From Elephas maximus indicus (taxonomy: Eukaryota > Chordata > Mammalia > Proboscidea > Elephantidae), in assembly GCF_024166365.1 (NCBI RefSeq), contig NC_064819.1, positions 112,884,293 to 112,948,292 of the forward strand: a stretch of 64,000 bases of DNA. The letters are read 5' to 3'. Below are positions 1 to 10,382 of this stretch, one piece after another. Made by a program: the position numbers and the translations under genes. The notes beneath the pieces are model-generated. The model was not told the DNA's origin. It saw nothing but the letters and a program-made list of their open reading frames with translations, and made no database searches. The first letter of the stretch is position 1; every line of letters starts with the position of its first letter.

Positions 1-189
1 CCATGGAGCAGAGCTGGCCTGAGTTGTCAGTGGAGTTGCCTGCTACTTAAAAATAACTTCAGAAAAAAATCTTACCACATGAAAATTTACAAATGAAAAT
101 TGTTTTATTACTCAATTTGATGAGTTAGTCTTCTATTAAAATGTGAATACACCTGGAAAGAACCAGTTTATAAGAAAAAAAAAAAAACT
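1..189. other. Unassigned AT-rich sequence
   Basis: I see no ORF, repeat family or RNA gene here. It ends in an A-rich run just before the first SINE. Confidence 0.5.
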
Positions 190-378
190 AATTACCAGTG
201 AGTCAACTCCAACTCATGATGACCCCTCATGTGTCAGAGTAGACCTGTGCTCCAAGAAATTTTCAGTGGCTGAATTTTTGGAAGGAGATCACCAGGCCTT
301 TCTTCCAAGTACCTCTGGGTGAACTGGGACTTCCAACCTTTCAGGTAGCAGCCAAGCATGTTAACCATTTGCAGTACT
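190..378 (-). mobile_element. AfroSINE-like SINE, long form, reverse strand
   Basis: Read on the minus strand this is a tRNA-derived SINE. The tail side contains 'ccaactcatgatgacc', the complement of the shared RTE/SINE 3' end. The head side ends at 'gttaaccatttgcagtac', the complement of the tRNA-like head. It has the ~50-bp central module that marks the longer form. It is strongly diverged. Confidence 0.85.
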
Positions 379-654
379 TATTCCTTTGGGTGAATGAATT
401 ATCCTTCCCTGGGTTGACAAAGTAAACTGGGTGCAAAGAAAGGGCCCACTGAGAAGATATGCTCAAAGAAAACTCTAGAGAACGTCATAATATCTGGATT
501 TCATGAACTCCTTGCAAGGCAGGTATATAACTTTCCTCCTTCTTTGATGGTTAGTAAATGGAAATTCAGAAGAATCGGAGACTTATTGCGATTACAGAAT
601 TTGGTAGTCAGGACCAGAGCCCAAATCTTTAGTTTCTTACCCCAGTATGAGTGG
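379..654. other. Unassigned sequence
   Basis: No coding or repeat signal that I can name. Confidence 0.4.
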
Positions 655-885
655 ACTGTGAGCTCCTTGAGGACAGAGACTCTGTCTTGCTTTTATTTTA
701 TTTTTTGTGCTTTAGATGAAGGTTTACAAAGCAGATTAGTTTTTCATTAAACAATTAATATACATATTGTTTTGTGACATTGGTTGCCAACCTCTTGCTC
801 TTATTTTTGTATCACTATTTCCTAGGTCAGCGCCTGGTACATAGCGAGGCACTTAGTAAATACTTATTTTAAAATTGAGGAATGA
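655..885 (+). mobile_element. L2 LINE 3' end, interrupted
   Basis: The blocks 'gagctccttgaggacagaga' and 'cagcgcctggtacatag...ttagtaaatacttat' are the familiar 3' end of mammalian L2, here on the plus strand. They are separated by an inserted LINE fragment at about 701-792, so the L2 is older than the insertion. Confidence 0.65.
701..792 (-). mobile_element. LINE 3' end inserted in the L2
   Basis: This short T-rich-headed piece (minus-strand poly-A side) has the same sequence family as 34155-34880: compare 'gatgaaggtttacaaagcag' with 'gatgatggtttacagaacac'. It is flanked by near-identical 16-bp repeats, 'tcttgcttttatttta' at 685-700 and 'tcttgctcttattttt' at 793-808. These look like target-site duplications of an L1-type insertion. 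Confidence 0.65.
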
Positions 886-1118
886 ATGTGTGTGTTTGAG
901 CTTCCAAGCTTCCTGGTGTTTCAGTATGTTGGGGTGGAGATACTTGTTCCCTACTTCTCATGCTTCCATGAAGCAGGGACTTTCACTAACTCCCATTTGG
1001 GCAATGTTAGAGAGCACGCTTTCATCCTCCCTACTCTGCAGCAAGGTCACACTTCTCCCTGTGTGGAAGAATCCAGTGAAGGCATCAAATTATCAAGTGA
1101 TGAGTGGATAATTAAAAT

Positions 1119-1119
1119 G

Positions 1120-1174
<55 letters not shown>

Positions 1175-1178
1175 ATAC
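1119..1178. repeat. (TA)n microsatellite
   Basis: About 26 uninterrupted TA units run into 'ccatacatata'. Such tracts are usually length-polymorphic. Confidence 0.95.
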
Positions 1179-1184
1179 ATATAT

Positions 1185-1706
1185 TGTCTTAGTTATCTAG
1201 TGCTGCTACAACAGAAATCCCACAAGTGGATGGTTTTAACAAAGAGAAATTTATTCTCTCACAGTCTAGGAGGCTAGAAGTCTAAATTCAGGATGCCAGC
1301 TCCAGGGGAAGGCTTTCTCTCTCTGTTGGCTCTGGGAGAAGGTCTTTGTCAACAATATTCCCCAGTTGAGGAACTTCTCAGCGCAGAGACCCGGCGCCCA
1401 AAGGATGTGCTGTTCTCTTGGCTCTCGTTTCTTGGTGGCATGAGGTCCCCATGTCTCTCTGCTCACTTCTCTCTTTTATATCTCGAAAGAGATTGGCTTA
1501 AGACACAACCTAATTTAGTAGGTTGAGTCCTGTCTCATTAGCATAACTGCCTCTAATCCTGCCTCATTAACATTATAGAGGTAGAATTTACAACACATAA
1601 GAAAATCACATCAGATGACAAAATGGTGGACAATTACACAATACTAGGAATCACGGCCTAGCCAAGTTGACACATATTTTTGGAGGACACAATTCAATCC
1701 ATAACA
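1185..1706 (-). mobile_element. Solo LTR, MaLR-like, reverse strand
   Basis: On the plus strand it runs from 'tgtcttagttatctagtgct' to 'aattcaatccataaca'. Reversed, that is an LTR opening TGTTATGGATTGAATT and closing in CTAAGACA with the TG...CA ends expected of an LTR. It is flanked by 'tatat' on both sides (1180-1184, 1707-1711); this fits a 5-bp duplication but is weak evidence because it lies in TA repeats. No internal retroviral sequence is attached. The family recurs at 19.3, 27.7, 42.8 and 57.5 kb. Confidence 0.85.
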
Positions 1707-1711
1707 TATAT

Positions 1712-1780
1712 AAGTACATACATTCATACAATAGACTATTATTCCACCATAAAAAGGAATGAAGTAATGGGATCTTGATA
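1712..1780 (+). mobile_element. Short L1 3'-UTR-like fragment
   Basis: The phrase 'ccataaaaaggaatgaagta' is typical of mammalian L1 3' untranslated sequence on the sense strand. It is too short to assign further, and it lies in opposite orientation to the adjacent L1 ORF2 fragment. Confidence 0.5.
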
Positions 1781-1784
1781 GGTA

Positions 1785-2790
1785 TTATACTGAGTAGATC
1801 AATTTGGGGAAATATTTCCATTTTAACAATATCAAATCTTCCTAACAAATGGACATGAGATATCTTCTCATTTACTTAGGTCTTTTAAAATTTCTTTCAA
1901 TGTGTTTTGTTGTTTTCTGAGTACAAGCTTTGCACGTCTTTTGGTAAATTTATTTCCAAGAGTTTTATTCTTTTTCGTGTTATTATGAATGGAATTTTCT
2001 TAACTTCATTTTTGGATTGTTCGTTGCTGGCATATAGAAATATAACTGATTTTTTTTTTTTTGTATATTGATATTGTACTCTGCAACCTTGCTGAACTCT
2101 CTTAATAGTTTTAACAGGTTTTTTAGTCATTTTCTTGGGATTGTCAATATACAAGATCTTGTCACTTCCAAATAGACATAGTTTTACTTTGTCCTTCTGA
2201 TGTGGATGCCTCTTATTTCATTTTCTTGCCTAACCACCCTGGCCAAAACCTCCAGTACGGTGTTAAATAGAAAGGGGACATTCTTGTATTGTTCCTAATC
2301 TGAGAGGGGACTCTTTCTTTCATCATTAAAGATGTTGTTAGCTGTGTTTTTTTCATAGATGTCCTTTATCACATAAAGGAAGTTCCCTTTTATTTCACTT
2401 GCTGAGTGTTTTCATGTTTCCATGAAAGAGTATGGAACTTTGTCAAGTGTTTTTTTTTTTTTTTTCCTGCATCTATGGAGATAATAATGTAGTTTTCCAT
2501 CTTTATTCTATTAATATTGCATATTACATTTATTGGTTTTCAGATGTTAAACCAACTCTGTATTCCTGGGATTAAATCCCAGTTTGTCATGCTATATAAT
2601 CCTTTTCCTATGTTGCCAGATTCAGTTTGCTAGTATTTTGTTGGAAAGTGTTGTGTCTACATCCAAAGAGATACTGGTCTTTAGTTTTCTTTCTTTGATG
2701 CTTTTTTCTGAGTTTGGTTTCATGGTAGTACTGGCCCATAGAGCGAGTCGGGAAATGTTCTCTCCTCTTGCTTTTAAATCTCTTGGATAC
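1785..2790 (-). mobile_element. L1 LINE ORF2 fragment, antisense and decayed
   Basis: The plus strand reads as the complement of L1 ORF2 around the reverse-transcriptase region. Examples are 'gtagatcaatttggggaaat', 'ttgtatattgatattgtact', 'cattcctgggattaaatccc'-type phrases and 'tactggcccatagagcgagt'. No long minus-strand ORF survives: frameshifts, stops and T-runs near 2050 and 2450 break it. The 5' half of ORF2, ORF1 and the 5' UTR are absent. It is an old inactive L1 fossil. Confidence 0.85.
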
Positions 2791-3267
2791 AAAAATTGTT
2801 CCTACCTCTTGTATCTTTCCAGGTAACCTCTTTCATTTTGTTTAGAAATTACAGCACATCGAAACTTCCTCATCAGTCGGTACTTAGGAAAGTACCTACG
2901 TGATTTGAACCAATTTACTCTCATCACCAAACAGTATTTATAAAGCTCCCAAATGATTTAAAACAACTTAGTATTCCCAGGAGAGAAGCCAGGAGAGGGA
3001 GGAGAGAGAAAGGTTTCTGCTGCAGATGTGGGGCAGTTAAGCACGTGGGAGGAATGATTAAGTTAAGGAATGCCTGGAGGATACCAAGCTACCCTCCAAG
3101 CAGCACAGAGCTAGTTTTTTAGACCAGAATAAAAGCTCAGTATTCCACAGATCACTCTGCTTCTTATTATTACTGCTACATTGTTTCCGAAATCTCAGAT
3201 TCTAGGAAAGAAGTGTTCATTCCTAAACTTCCAAATCCTACTGCTTTCTTTTCTTCTTACCACCGAA
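2791..3267. other. Unassigned sequence
   Basis: I see no gene or nameable repeat here. Confidence 0.4.
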
Positions 3268-3425
3268 GGGTTTCCTTCTCTCCTTCCCTCCCTCCTTTCC
3301 CCTTCCTTCGTTCTTTCCCTCTTTCCTCCTGCCCTTCCCTTTCCTTCCTTCCTTCCTTCTTGGCTCCCTCCCCTCCCTTCCTTTCTCCCTCTTCTCCCCC
3401 TTCCTCCTTCTCGTGCTTCCTTTCT
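3268..3425. repeat. Polypyrimidine tract, (CCTT)n-like
   Basis: About 158 bases are almost all C and T on the plus strand, with only a few purines. It produces spurious proline/serine/leucine-rich frames on one strand and lysine/glutamate/glycine-rich frames on the other. Mirror-type purine-pyrimidine tracts like this can form triplex DNA. Confidence 0.9.
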
Positions 3426-3842
3426 TTAGCTAGAGCTAAATTTTCTACTAAAAAAAACAACCCAGTGCCGTCTAGCTTGAGGTAAACTCAGTGGAGGTAA
3501 CCTACTGATGCCTTAAAAATACCATAAGTAAGTCAGTAACTAGAGTTAGACTAAGTGTTATTTTCTTAGCCTAACTCAAATATCAGACTTACTATTGTGA
3601 AAACACCAGGGAAACCGATTGTAAAACAACAGCAGCAGCAGCAGCAGCAGCAAGGGAAACAACACAATAACCTACCTACTTCTGGAAGAGTCAACACCTT
3701 CTCACTCCCCTAACAACACTAGCGTTTACTGTGATATTCCATTTCAAACACGGTAAAAGTATAATCCTTTAATTCTTAGATGTTTGCTTCCTTTGATATT
3801 TCTTCTTAAAAAATGAAGTTCAATAGGTATTTCTTTAGTAAC
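3426..3842. other. Unassigned sequence with a short (CAG)n
   Basis: The only structure noticed is about seven CAG units at 3632-3652. There is no supporting ORF, so the CAG run is not a polyglutamine codon tract. Confidence 0.45.
3630..3653. repeat. (CAG)n microsatellite
   Basis: Roughly seven to eight CAG units follow 'aaaacaa' and are followed by 'caaggg'. It is a trinucleotide repeat outside any credible coding frame. Confidence 0.9.
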
Positions 3843-3847
3843 TAGTC

Positions 3848-4056
3848 AAAGCCAGTTGGTGTGGTGTCAATTCCAACTTATGGCAACCTCACGCATGTCA
3901 GAGCAGAACTGTGCTCCATAGGGTTTTCAGTGGCCGATTTTTCAGAAGTAGATCATTAAGGTTTTCTTCCAAGGTGCCTCTGGGTGGACCCAAACCTCTA
4001 ACCTTTAGGTTAGCGGCCAAGCGTGTTAACCGTTTCCACCACCCAGGGACTCTCAG
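3848..4056 (-). mobile_element. AfroSINE-like SINE, long form, reverse strand
   Basis: Reversed, it opens with a head resembling 'gtccctgggtggtggaaacg', has the 'cccagaggcaccttgg' module and ends in the RTE-like tail. It is nearly full length and moderately diverged. Confidence 0.9.
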
Positions 4057-4179
4057 TAACTAGGCTGTGCTAGGTATTGCAGGATTAGAGAGGAAAGGAG
4101 GTTCAGGTACTTTCTATTTTGAGGGGTTTACAGTTTCATTGAGAGCAGGCATACATTTGAGAAGTGCTTATGTAACACT

Positions 4180-5040
4180 TGAAGACACTTTAAAGAGCTT
4201 TAATCCTGGGAAACAGGCATTTATTGTTTATCTACTATGTTCAAGGCACTGCATGTAATTCAGAGGGGAGAGGAAACATAGACTTTGCTATAAAGGCTCA
4301 GGAAAAGGAATAAGTGGGAAAGCTGACATGAAGGAAATGATTCTGAATTCAGGAAGATGGTGAGGATGTGGATTGATAAAGAAATGGAAGACCCCTGTGA
4401 TGAGTTCAGCCTGCAGATTAATCAGCCATGTATTTTCCCTACCGTTTCAAACAAAACCAGCAACCTTAAAGTGTCAACTGATTTTCCTTACTGTGGTCTC
4501 CTTTTGTTCTTTTCTCACATAGAAATAAATTCAAATATTAATCTTTCTTTTGTTTTATCTCTTTCCCTCTGAGGGGTCATTGCCAAGTACGTATGGATGA
4601 ATTAGGGAGGAACTTAAGGAGGCAAGAGGCATTAGGGTTGAGGTTGCAATTTTAGGTAGGGTGGCAAAGCAAGAAGACGGTTTTGGGGCAATGATGTAAA
4701 AGAGTGAAGGAGCTAGCGTTGATGTCTTCAGGAGAAGAGCATTACCGGCAGAGAAAACAACAAGTGCAAAGGCACTGAGACAGAAGCTTGTCTGACATGT
4801 TCAAGGAACAGCCAGTGAGCCAGTGTGTCTGAAGTGGACTGAAAGAAAGGAGGATTGATAGATGAGCTCAGAGATCATGCTGTGGGGCAGACAGAGCCTT
4901 GTAAATCACATTGAAGACTTTGGCTTTTACACTGAGTAAGATGGTAGATGCCTGGACAAAATCACTTTGGTTGCCGTGTTGAGAATAAAAGGCAGGGGAG
5001 CAAATGAAGAAGAACTGAGACTTTTACAATAATCCAGGCC
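4180..5040 (+). mobile_element. Old mammalian dispersed repeat, family not assigned
   Basis: Phrases such as 'agtgcaaaggcactgagaca', 'gacatgttcaaggaacagcc' and 'gactttggcttttacactga' belong to a repeat I know from many mammals (L2/MIR-era). Other local copies lie at 5505-6330, 31405-32045 and 55040-55795. I am confident it is repetitive but not of its formal name. Confidence 0.6.
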
Positions 5041-5079
5041 CTATGGATTTGCTATCTAAAACCGTGTCTGTGGTCATTT

Positions 5080-5288
5080 AGAACACCTATGGGCCAAAAT
5101 CAGCCTGCTGCCTGTTTTGTGAATAAAGTTTATTGGAGCACAGCCACACTAACTCATTTATATATTGTCTATGGCTGCTTTTCCTTTACAACAGGTGAGC
5201 TGAGTAGTTGTGACAGACCATATGGCCAGCAAAGTAAAAAAAAAAAAATTACTATCTGGCTCTTTGCAGAAAAAGTTTGCTGACCTCT
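5080..5288 (+). mobile_element. Old mammalian repeat, paralogous to 60735-60950
   Basis: The segment from 'gggccaaaatcagcctgctg' through 'aataaagtttattggagcac' to 'agtttgctgacctctg' is a widespread mammalian repeat. A second same-strand copy at 60735-60950 shares the central 'aataaagttttattggaaca' block. An A-run lies at 5236-5248. I do not assign the family. Confidence 0.6.
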
Positions 5289-5504
5289 GACTTAGAATCT
5301 CCTGGGGAGAGGATTATGGCAGTGAAGTTGCTTCCTAGATATGCAAAACAATGCAGGCATAAACCATTTTTTCTCTTCACTATGATTCTATTTAATGTAT
5401 ACATTTTGCAGAAGATAGAGGGAATTTTTTCTGGGTTCTATTGAATGGAACAATATGAAAATAAGATTGTCTTTCAATAACAGATAATGAAGAATATCAT
5501 TCAT

Positions 5505-6330
5505 TCATTTATTCAAGAAATATTCTTTCAATGGTTAGTTTGTGCCAGGCACTGCTCTCTAAAGATAGTAGTGAAAGATAGTAGTGAAAAAGACATTTAT
5601 CACGTACGAGATTTAGTGTGCTTGGCTGCTAATCAAAAAGATTGGCAGTTTGAATCCACCACCCGCTCCTTGGAAACCCTATGGGGCAGTTCTACCATGT
5701 CCTATAGGGCTGCTATGAGTTGGGATCGACTCAAAGAAACATCCAATAAGTAAACACATAAAGAAATATATAATTATAAGCAGACTAAGTGCTATGAAGG
5801 AAAAGGATAGGATTCAATGAAAGAGAATAATGGGGATAATACTTTAGATTAGGGAAGCCAATGGAAATATCATTTGAGACCTGGAGGATGAATGGGGAAG
5901 GAAAGTTGGGGGAAGAAGCATTTCATTTACAAGGAAGAGCGAAAAGCGTATACAAAGGTGGTAAAAGTGGATGGAGAATTACAGGAACTTAGAAGAAAAC
6001 ACATATACATACAATGTACATGAATGAATGGATGGGACTTTGACAGCAATGAGGAAGAGTCATGAACTATGGTTGGAGATGAAGAGAGGGTTGGAAAATA
6101 CTGGGCTTTGTGAATCATGTGAAGGAGTTTTTATTTTAAGACTGCTGGGGAGCCACTGAAGGGTGGAAGGCAGAAAAGTCATGACAAATTTTGGCTTTTA
6201 GACAGCACTCTGGCCACAGTGTTGAGTATGGATGGAAGGGGGCCAAGAATTAAAGTCTAGGGTCCAGTCAGGAACTGGTTTTCGGTAGTTCAGGAGAGAG
6301 ATAATGAAGGCTTGGACTAAATTGGTGTCT
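5505..6330 (+). mobile_element. Old mammalian dispersed repeat, split by a SINE
   Basis: This is the same family as 4180-5040, with 'gtgccaggcactgctctcta', 'aagtgctatgaaggaaaagg' and 'cactctggccacagtgttga'. The SINE at 5608-5745 interrupts it near its start, so the SINE is younger. Confidence 0.55.
5608..5745 (+). mobile_element. AfroSINE-like SINE, short form, 5'-truncated
   Basis: It begins inside the tRNA-like head at 'cttggctgctaatcaaaaag' and keeps the box-B-like 'gcagtttgaatcc' and the tail 'gctatgagttgggatcgact'. The first ~25 bases of the head are missing. Confidence 0.88.
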
Positions 6331-6334
6331 ATGG

Positions 6335-6660
6335 TTTAATTCAATGAACATTTATTGAATTTTTACTGTAAACCAAATATTTTTCTTGATTCTATGAGTG
6401 GGGAGGGGAGAAGATAAATTAGAGATTGTCTCTGCCTTCAACATACCTACAGTCCTAAAGAGTAAAAGAAGTATACAAATACTTGTTTTATATACTAGAC
6501 TAAGATAAATTCTGTATAACCACTTGAGAGAAGAATCCTATTGAGGCCTAAGGGAAGGAAAATTTCTATTGCTTGATTGGTGAGAGAATTTTTGTTACCC
6601 CTCTACTCCCAATGCTAAGAACAGTACCTCAACCACAGTGGATGCTAGGAAATATTGGGA
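6335..6660 (+). mobile_element. Old L2/MIR-era fragments
   Basis: 'caatgaacatttattgaatt' and 'cagtacctcaaccacagtgg' resemble degraded 3' ends of old mammalian repeats. The family assignment is tentative. Confidence 0.35.
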
Positions 6661-6786
6661 GAAGGACTGGAGCATGTCACTGGACATGTGGATCAGTCAC
6701 TTGTCTTGTTCATTATTTCCAAACACACTGATTTCAGTAACTGGGTATCCCAATCTCAGCTTCCTTCTGCATTGATATGTTTCCAC

Positions 6787-6911
6787 CTTTTGCTTTAGCT
6801 GCTTGACGTATGAGAGCAAGTTTCAGAGTCCCCTCTGACATCCATCTTGGTCCTTTCTTTCTTTTCTGTCTTTTCAGTGACCTCTTGCTTTCTTCATGTA
6901 TGATGTCCTTT
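6787..6911 (-). mobile_element. Inverted 5' arm of RTE copy A
   Basis: It matches, in the opposite orientation, the segment present at 24285-24410 of copy B (for example 'ttgctttagctgcttgacg' and 'ctgacatccatcttgg'). It overlaps the start of the sense arm by roughly 50 bases of element sequence. This head-to-head arrangement is what twin priming generates. Confidence 0.85.
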
Positions 6912-8789
6912 CACATCAGCTTGCTCTCAAACAAACATCCAGCAGCTAAAGCAAAAGGGAGAAATGATGAAGTAAAAGAACTGAACAGAAGATTTCACAG
7001 GGTGGCTTGAGAAGACAAAGTAAATTATTATAATGTCATGTGCAAAGAGCTGGAGATAGAAAACCAAAATGGAAGAACTCGCTTGCATTTCTCAAGCTGA
7101 AAGAACTGAAGAAAAAATTTAAGCCCCAAGTTGCGATACTGAAAGATTCTAAGGGGAAAATATCAAACAATGCAGGAAGCATCAAAAGAAGATGGAAGGA
7201 ATACACAGAGTCATTATACCAAAAAGAATTGGTCCATGTTCAACCAAATCAAGAGGTAGCATATAATCAGGAACCAATAGTACTAAACGAAGAAGTCTAA
7301 GCTACGCTGAAGGCACTGGCAAAAAAACAAGGCTCCAGGAAATGACAGAATATCAGTTGAGATGTTTCAACAAATGGATGCAACACTGGAAGTGCTCACT
7401 CATCTATGCCAAAAAACATGGAAGACAGCTTCTTGGCCAACTGACTGGGACAGATCCATATTTATGCCTATTCCCAAGAAAGGTGATCTAACCGAATGTG
7501 GAAATTATAGAACAATATCGGTAATATCACAGGCAAGCAAAATTTTGCTGAAGATCATTCAAAAGTGGCTGCAGCAGTATATCGACAAGGAGCTGCCAGA
7601 AATTCAGGCCAGATTCAGAAGAGGACGTGGAACCAGGGATATCATTGCTGATGTCAGATGGATCCTGGCTGAAAGCAGAGAATGCCAGAAGGATGTTTAC
7701 CTATGTTTTATTGACTATGCAAAGTCATGCAACTGTGTGGATCGTAACAAATTATGGATAACATTGTGAAGAATGGGAATGCCAGAACACTTAATTGTGC
7801 TCATGAGGAACCTGTACATAGATCAAGAGGCAGCTGTTCAGACAAAACAAGGGGATACTGATTGGTTTAAAGTCAGGTAAGGTGTGGGTCACGGTTGTAT
7901 CCTTTCACCATACCTATTCAATCTGTATGCTGAACAAATAATATGAGAAGCTGGACTCTATAAAGAAGAATGGGTCATCAGGATTGGAGGCAGACTTATT
8001 AACAACCTGCAATATGCAGATGACACAACCTCACTTGCTGAAAGTGAAGAGGACTTGAAATACTAGTGAAGATCAAAGACCACAGCTCTCAGTATGGATT
8101 ACACCTCATCGTAAAGAAAACAAAAATGCTCACAACTGGACCAATAAGCAACAGCATGATCAACAGAGCTAGGATTGAAGTTGTCAAGGATCTCATTTTA
8201 TTTGGATCCACAATCAACACCCATGGAAGCAGCAGTCAAGAAATCAAAAGATGCATTGCTTTGGGCGAATCGGCTGCAAAAGACCTCTTTAAAGTGTTGA
8301 AAAGCAAAGATGTCACCCCGAAGACTAAGGTGCACCTGACCCAAGCCATGGTATTTTCAATTGCATAATATGCATGTGAAAGCTGGACAATGCATAAGGA
8401 AGACTGAAGAAGAATTGACACCTTTTGTAGTGTTGGCAAAAATATTGAATATACCATGGACTGCCAAAAGAATGAACAAATCTGTCTTGGAAGAAGTGCA
8501 ACCAGAATGTTCCTTAGAAGCAAGGATGGTGAGGCTGCATCTTACATACTTTGGACATGTTGTCAGGAGGGATCAGTCCCTGGAGAAGGACATCATGCTT
8601 GGCAGAGTACAGAGTCAGCGGAAAAGAGGAAGACCATCAGCGATCTGGATTGACACAGTGGCTGCAACCATGGGCTGAAGCATAACAACGAATGTAAGGG
8701 TGGCGCAGGACCTGGCAGTGTTTTGTTCAGCTGTGCATAGGGTTGCTACGAGTCGGAACCGACTTAATGGCACCTAAGAACAACAACAT
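6787..8789 (+). mobile_element. RTE/BovB-type LINE copy A, 5'-inverted, defective
   Basis: This is a non-LTR retrotransposon of the RTE clade, whose protein normally combines an AP-like endonuclease with a reverse transcriptase. Its first ~125 bases (6787-6911) lie in reverse orientation and correspond to the region just upstream of the sense part, which starts near 6917 ('cttgctctcaaac...cagctaaagc'). In the sense part, 7362-7769 encodes reverse-transcriptase motifs (NYRTIS, RGRGTRDIIADVRW, FIDYAK). The motif-A AFD is changed to SCN ('AKSCNCVD'), while YADD of motif C survives near 8017. A TGA at 7767-7769 and further stops near 7878, 7943 and 8065 kill the frame. The 3' end 'gagtcggaaccgacttaatg' runs into a CAA-rich tail. 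The endonuclease is absent. It is a dead copy. Confidence 0.93.
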
Positions 8790-9488
8790 GTTTCCCCCAC
8801 CTGTTGCTTGCCACCAGATCCTCCTGATACCATGATTAGACAGCCTGCCAAAGACAACTGTGCACCTCCCCAGTGCTAGCAGCCTGCTTGATTCTGCTTC
8901 CGCACTGGGTTTTTTTTTTTTTTTTTTTTTTATAGCCAGTTACTGGTTGGGCCTCTGTAGGCCTATCAATTATCTCCATATCTGTCAGTCTGTTTCTGGG
9001 CTCACAGTGTGAAAGGGAGCCAGGAGTAAGAAATGAACAGGCCAAATAAAGTTGAAATAATTTCCCAAAGTCCAGGCTATAACAAATTCATCCTGTAGTG
9101 TGGCCAAGACATAACAATTCAGGCTGGATCTATGTGTGGGTTGCAGAATCCCAGCCCATCAAAGAGTCCCTTGCATACATTAAGAGTTTAATGAATGTCA
9201 GTTGAATCCAAAAATTAAATGTAAATTATGGTGAAGCTTCGGTCAGGCCAGTTCACCACAGTCATCCTACACAGTGAAGAATATTTAGGTATGTTTTCCT
9301 GCTGCTAGTGAGAGGCTGCCAAGCCCCATTCTTTCCTTTTCCTTCCAAGCTGGAATCACTTTTACCAGTAGGATCAGTCTCACCCAGCATGAGTCCACTC
9401 AGTGTATTATAAGCCTTAATCGCAGCAAGAGGTGGAGCCTGGAATTGGGCCTGGGAGCACAGACTCAGTCATTTGGGGGCAGAATAGA
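8790..9488. other. Unassigned sequence with a T-run
   Basis: It contains a run of about 22 T at 8910-8931. I see no gene or named repeat. Confidence 0.4.
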
Positions 9489-9835
9489 GTACTGATTGAA
9501 GCGATTTGGAGACTAACTTCTCTCATTTCCTCTCTGTGCATTGCCATTTGAGCAAATTTCTTAGCTTTCCTGAATTCTAATTTCATCATTTCTAAACCAA
9601 AACCATCCCAGTTGCCATCAAGTCAATTCCGACTCATAGCAACTGGATAGGAAGGAGTAGAACTGCCCCATATGGTTTCCAAGGAGTGCCTGGTGGATTC
9701 AAACTGCCAACATTTTTGTTAGCAGCCACAGCTCTTAACCACTAAGCCACCACGGTTTCCTCATCATTTATAGATGGTGGATAATGAAATCTCCCATATA
9801 GGATAAAGTCCTTAGTGTAAATCTAGACATCGGAT
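9489..9835 (+). mobile_element. MIR-like fragment split by a SINE
   Basis: Text such as 'agcaaatttcttagctttcc' before, and 'cctcatcatttatagatggt' after, the SINE at 9596-9762 resembles the centre of a MIR. The flanks 'tcatcatttcta' and 'tcatcatttata' look like the SINE's target-site duplication. Confidence 0.5.
9596..9762 (-). mobile_element. AfroSINE-like SINE, short form, reverse strand
   Basis: On the plus strand, 'aaaccaaaaccatccc' and 'tcaattccgactcatagc' are the tail side and 'ttaaccactaagccacca' is the head side. It is full length and inserted into a MIR-like repeat. Confidence 0.92.
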
Positions 9836-9854
9836 TAGTGTTAGATAAGTGATT

Positions 9855-10382
9855 GTTTTTGTTAGTTGCCATCACGTTGGTTCCAATTTACGGTGACCTT
9901 ATGTATTTTTTTTTTTTTATGTATAACAGAATGAAACCTTGCCTGGTACTGTACTATCTTCATGATTGTTGGTACGTTTGAGTCCGCTGTTGCTGCTATT
10001 GTGTAGTACCTTTCAATCTTGGGGGATTGTCTTCCAGCACTATCCTGGAAAATATTCTGTAGTGATCCATAGGATTTTCACTGGCTAATTTCTGGATGTA
10101 GATCACCAGGTCTTTCTTCCTAGTCTCTCTTAGTCTGGAAGCCCCACTGACATCTGTCCACCATGGGTGACTCTGCTGGTATTTGAAATACCAGTGCTAT
10201 AGCTTACAAAATGATAGGAACATGCAAACCACTACAGTATGACAAACTGACAGACGGGTGGTAGGGGTAAGTGGTAAGTGGTAAAAAGAAGAAAAAAAAA
10301 CTACAGTATGACAAACTGACAGACGGGTGGTAGGGGTAAGTGGTAAGTGGTAAAAAGAAGAAAAAAAAACTTAAGTGGTAGT
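9855..10382 (-). mobile_element. RTE-tailed non-autonomous element, reverse strand
   Basis: Read in reverse, it starts with 'ccacccgtctgtcagtttgt', runs through 'ggtatttcaaataccagcag'-like body text and ends in a diverged RTE-like tail (complement of 'gttagttgccatcacgttgg'). The same body occurs at 41060-41625, where the tail is clearer. It has no ORF. The 5' end is expanded by a 69-bp tandem duplication. I recall such elements as RTE1-N-type, unverified. Confidence 0.7.
10232..10369. repeat. 69-bp tandem duplication
   Basis: Two adjacent units, 10232-10300 and 10301-10369, are identical apart from one A in the terminal A-run. Each unit contains 'ctacagtatgacaaactgac' and an inner double 'gtaagtg'. 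The near-perfect identity implies a recent event and possible copy-number variation. Confidence 0.95.

Noticed and set aside
1712..2790. 5'-inverted L1 (plus-strand 3'-UTR piece beside minus-strand ORF2)
   Set aside because: The plus-strand piece is from the 3' end of the element and lies on the wrong side for twin priming; two separate fossils are simpler.
3181..3485. Overlapping proline/serine/leucine-rich and lysine/glutamate-rich frames
   Set aside because: They are translations of a polypyrimidine tract on both strands and have no domain.
3630..3653. CAG run as a polyglutamine tract
   Set aside because: No open frame of useful length surrounds it, so it is a simple repeat.
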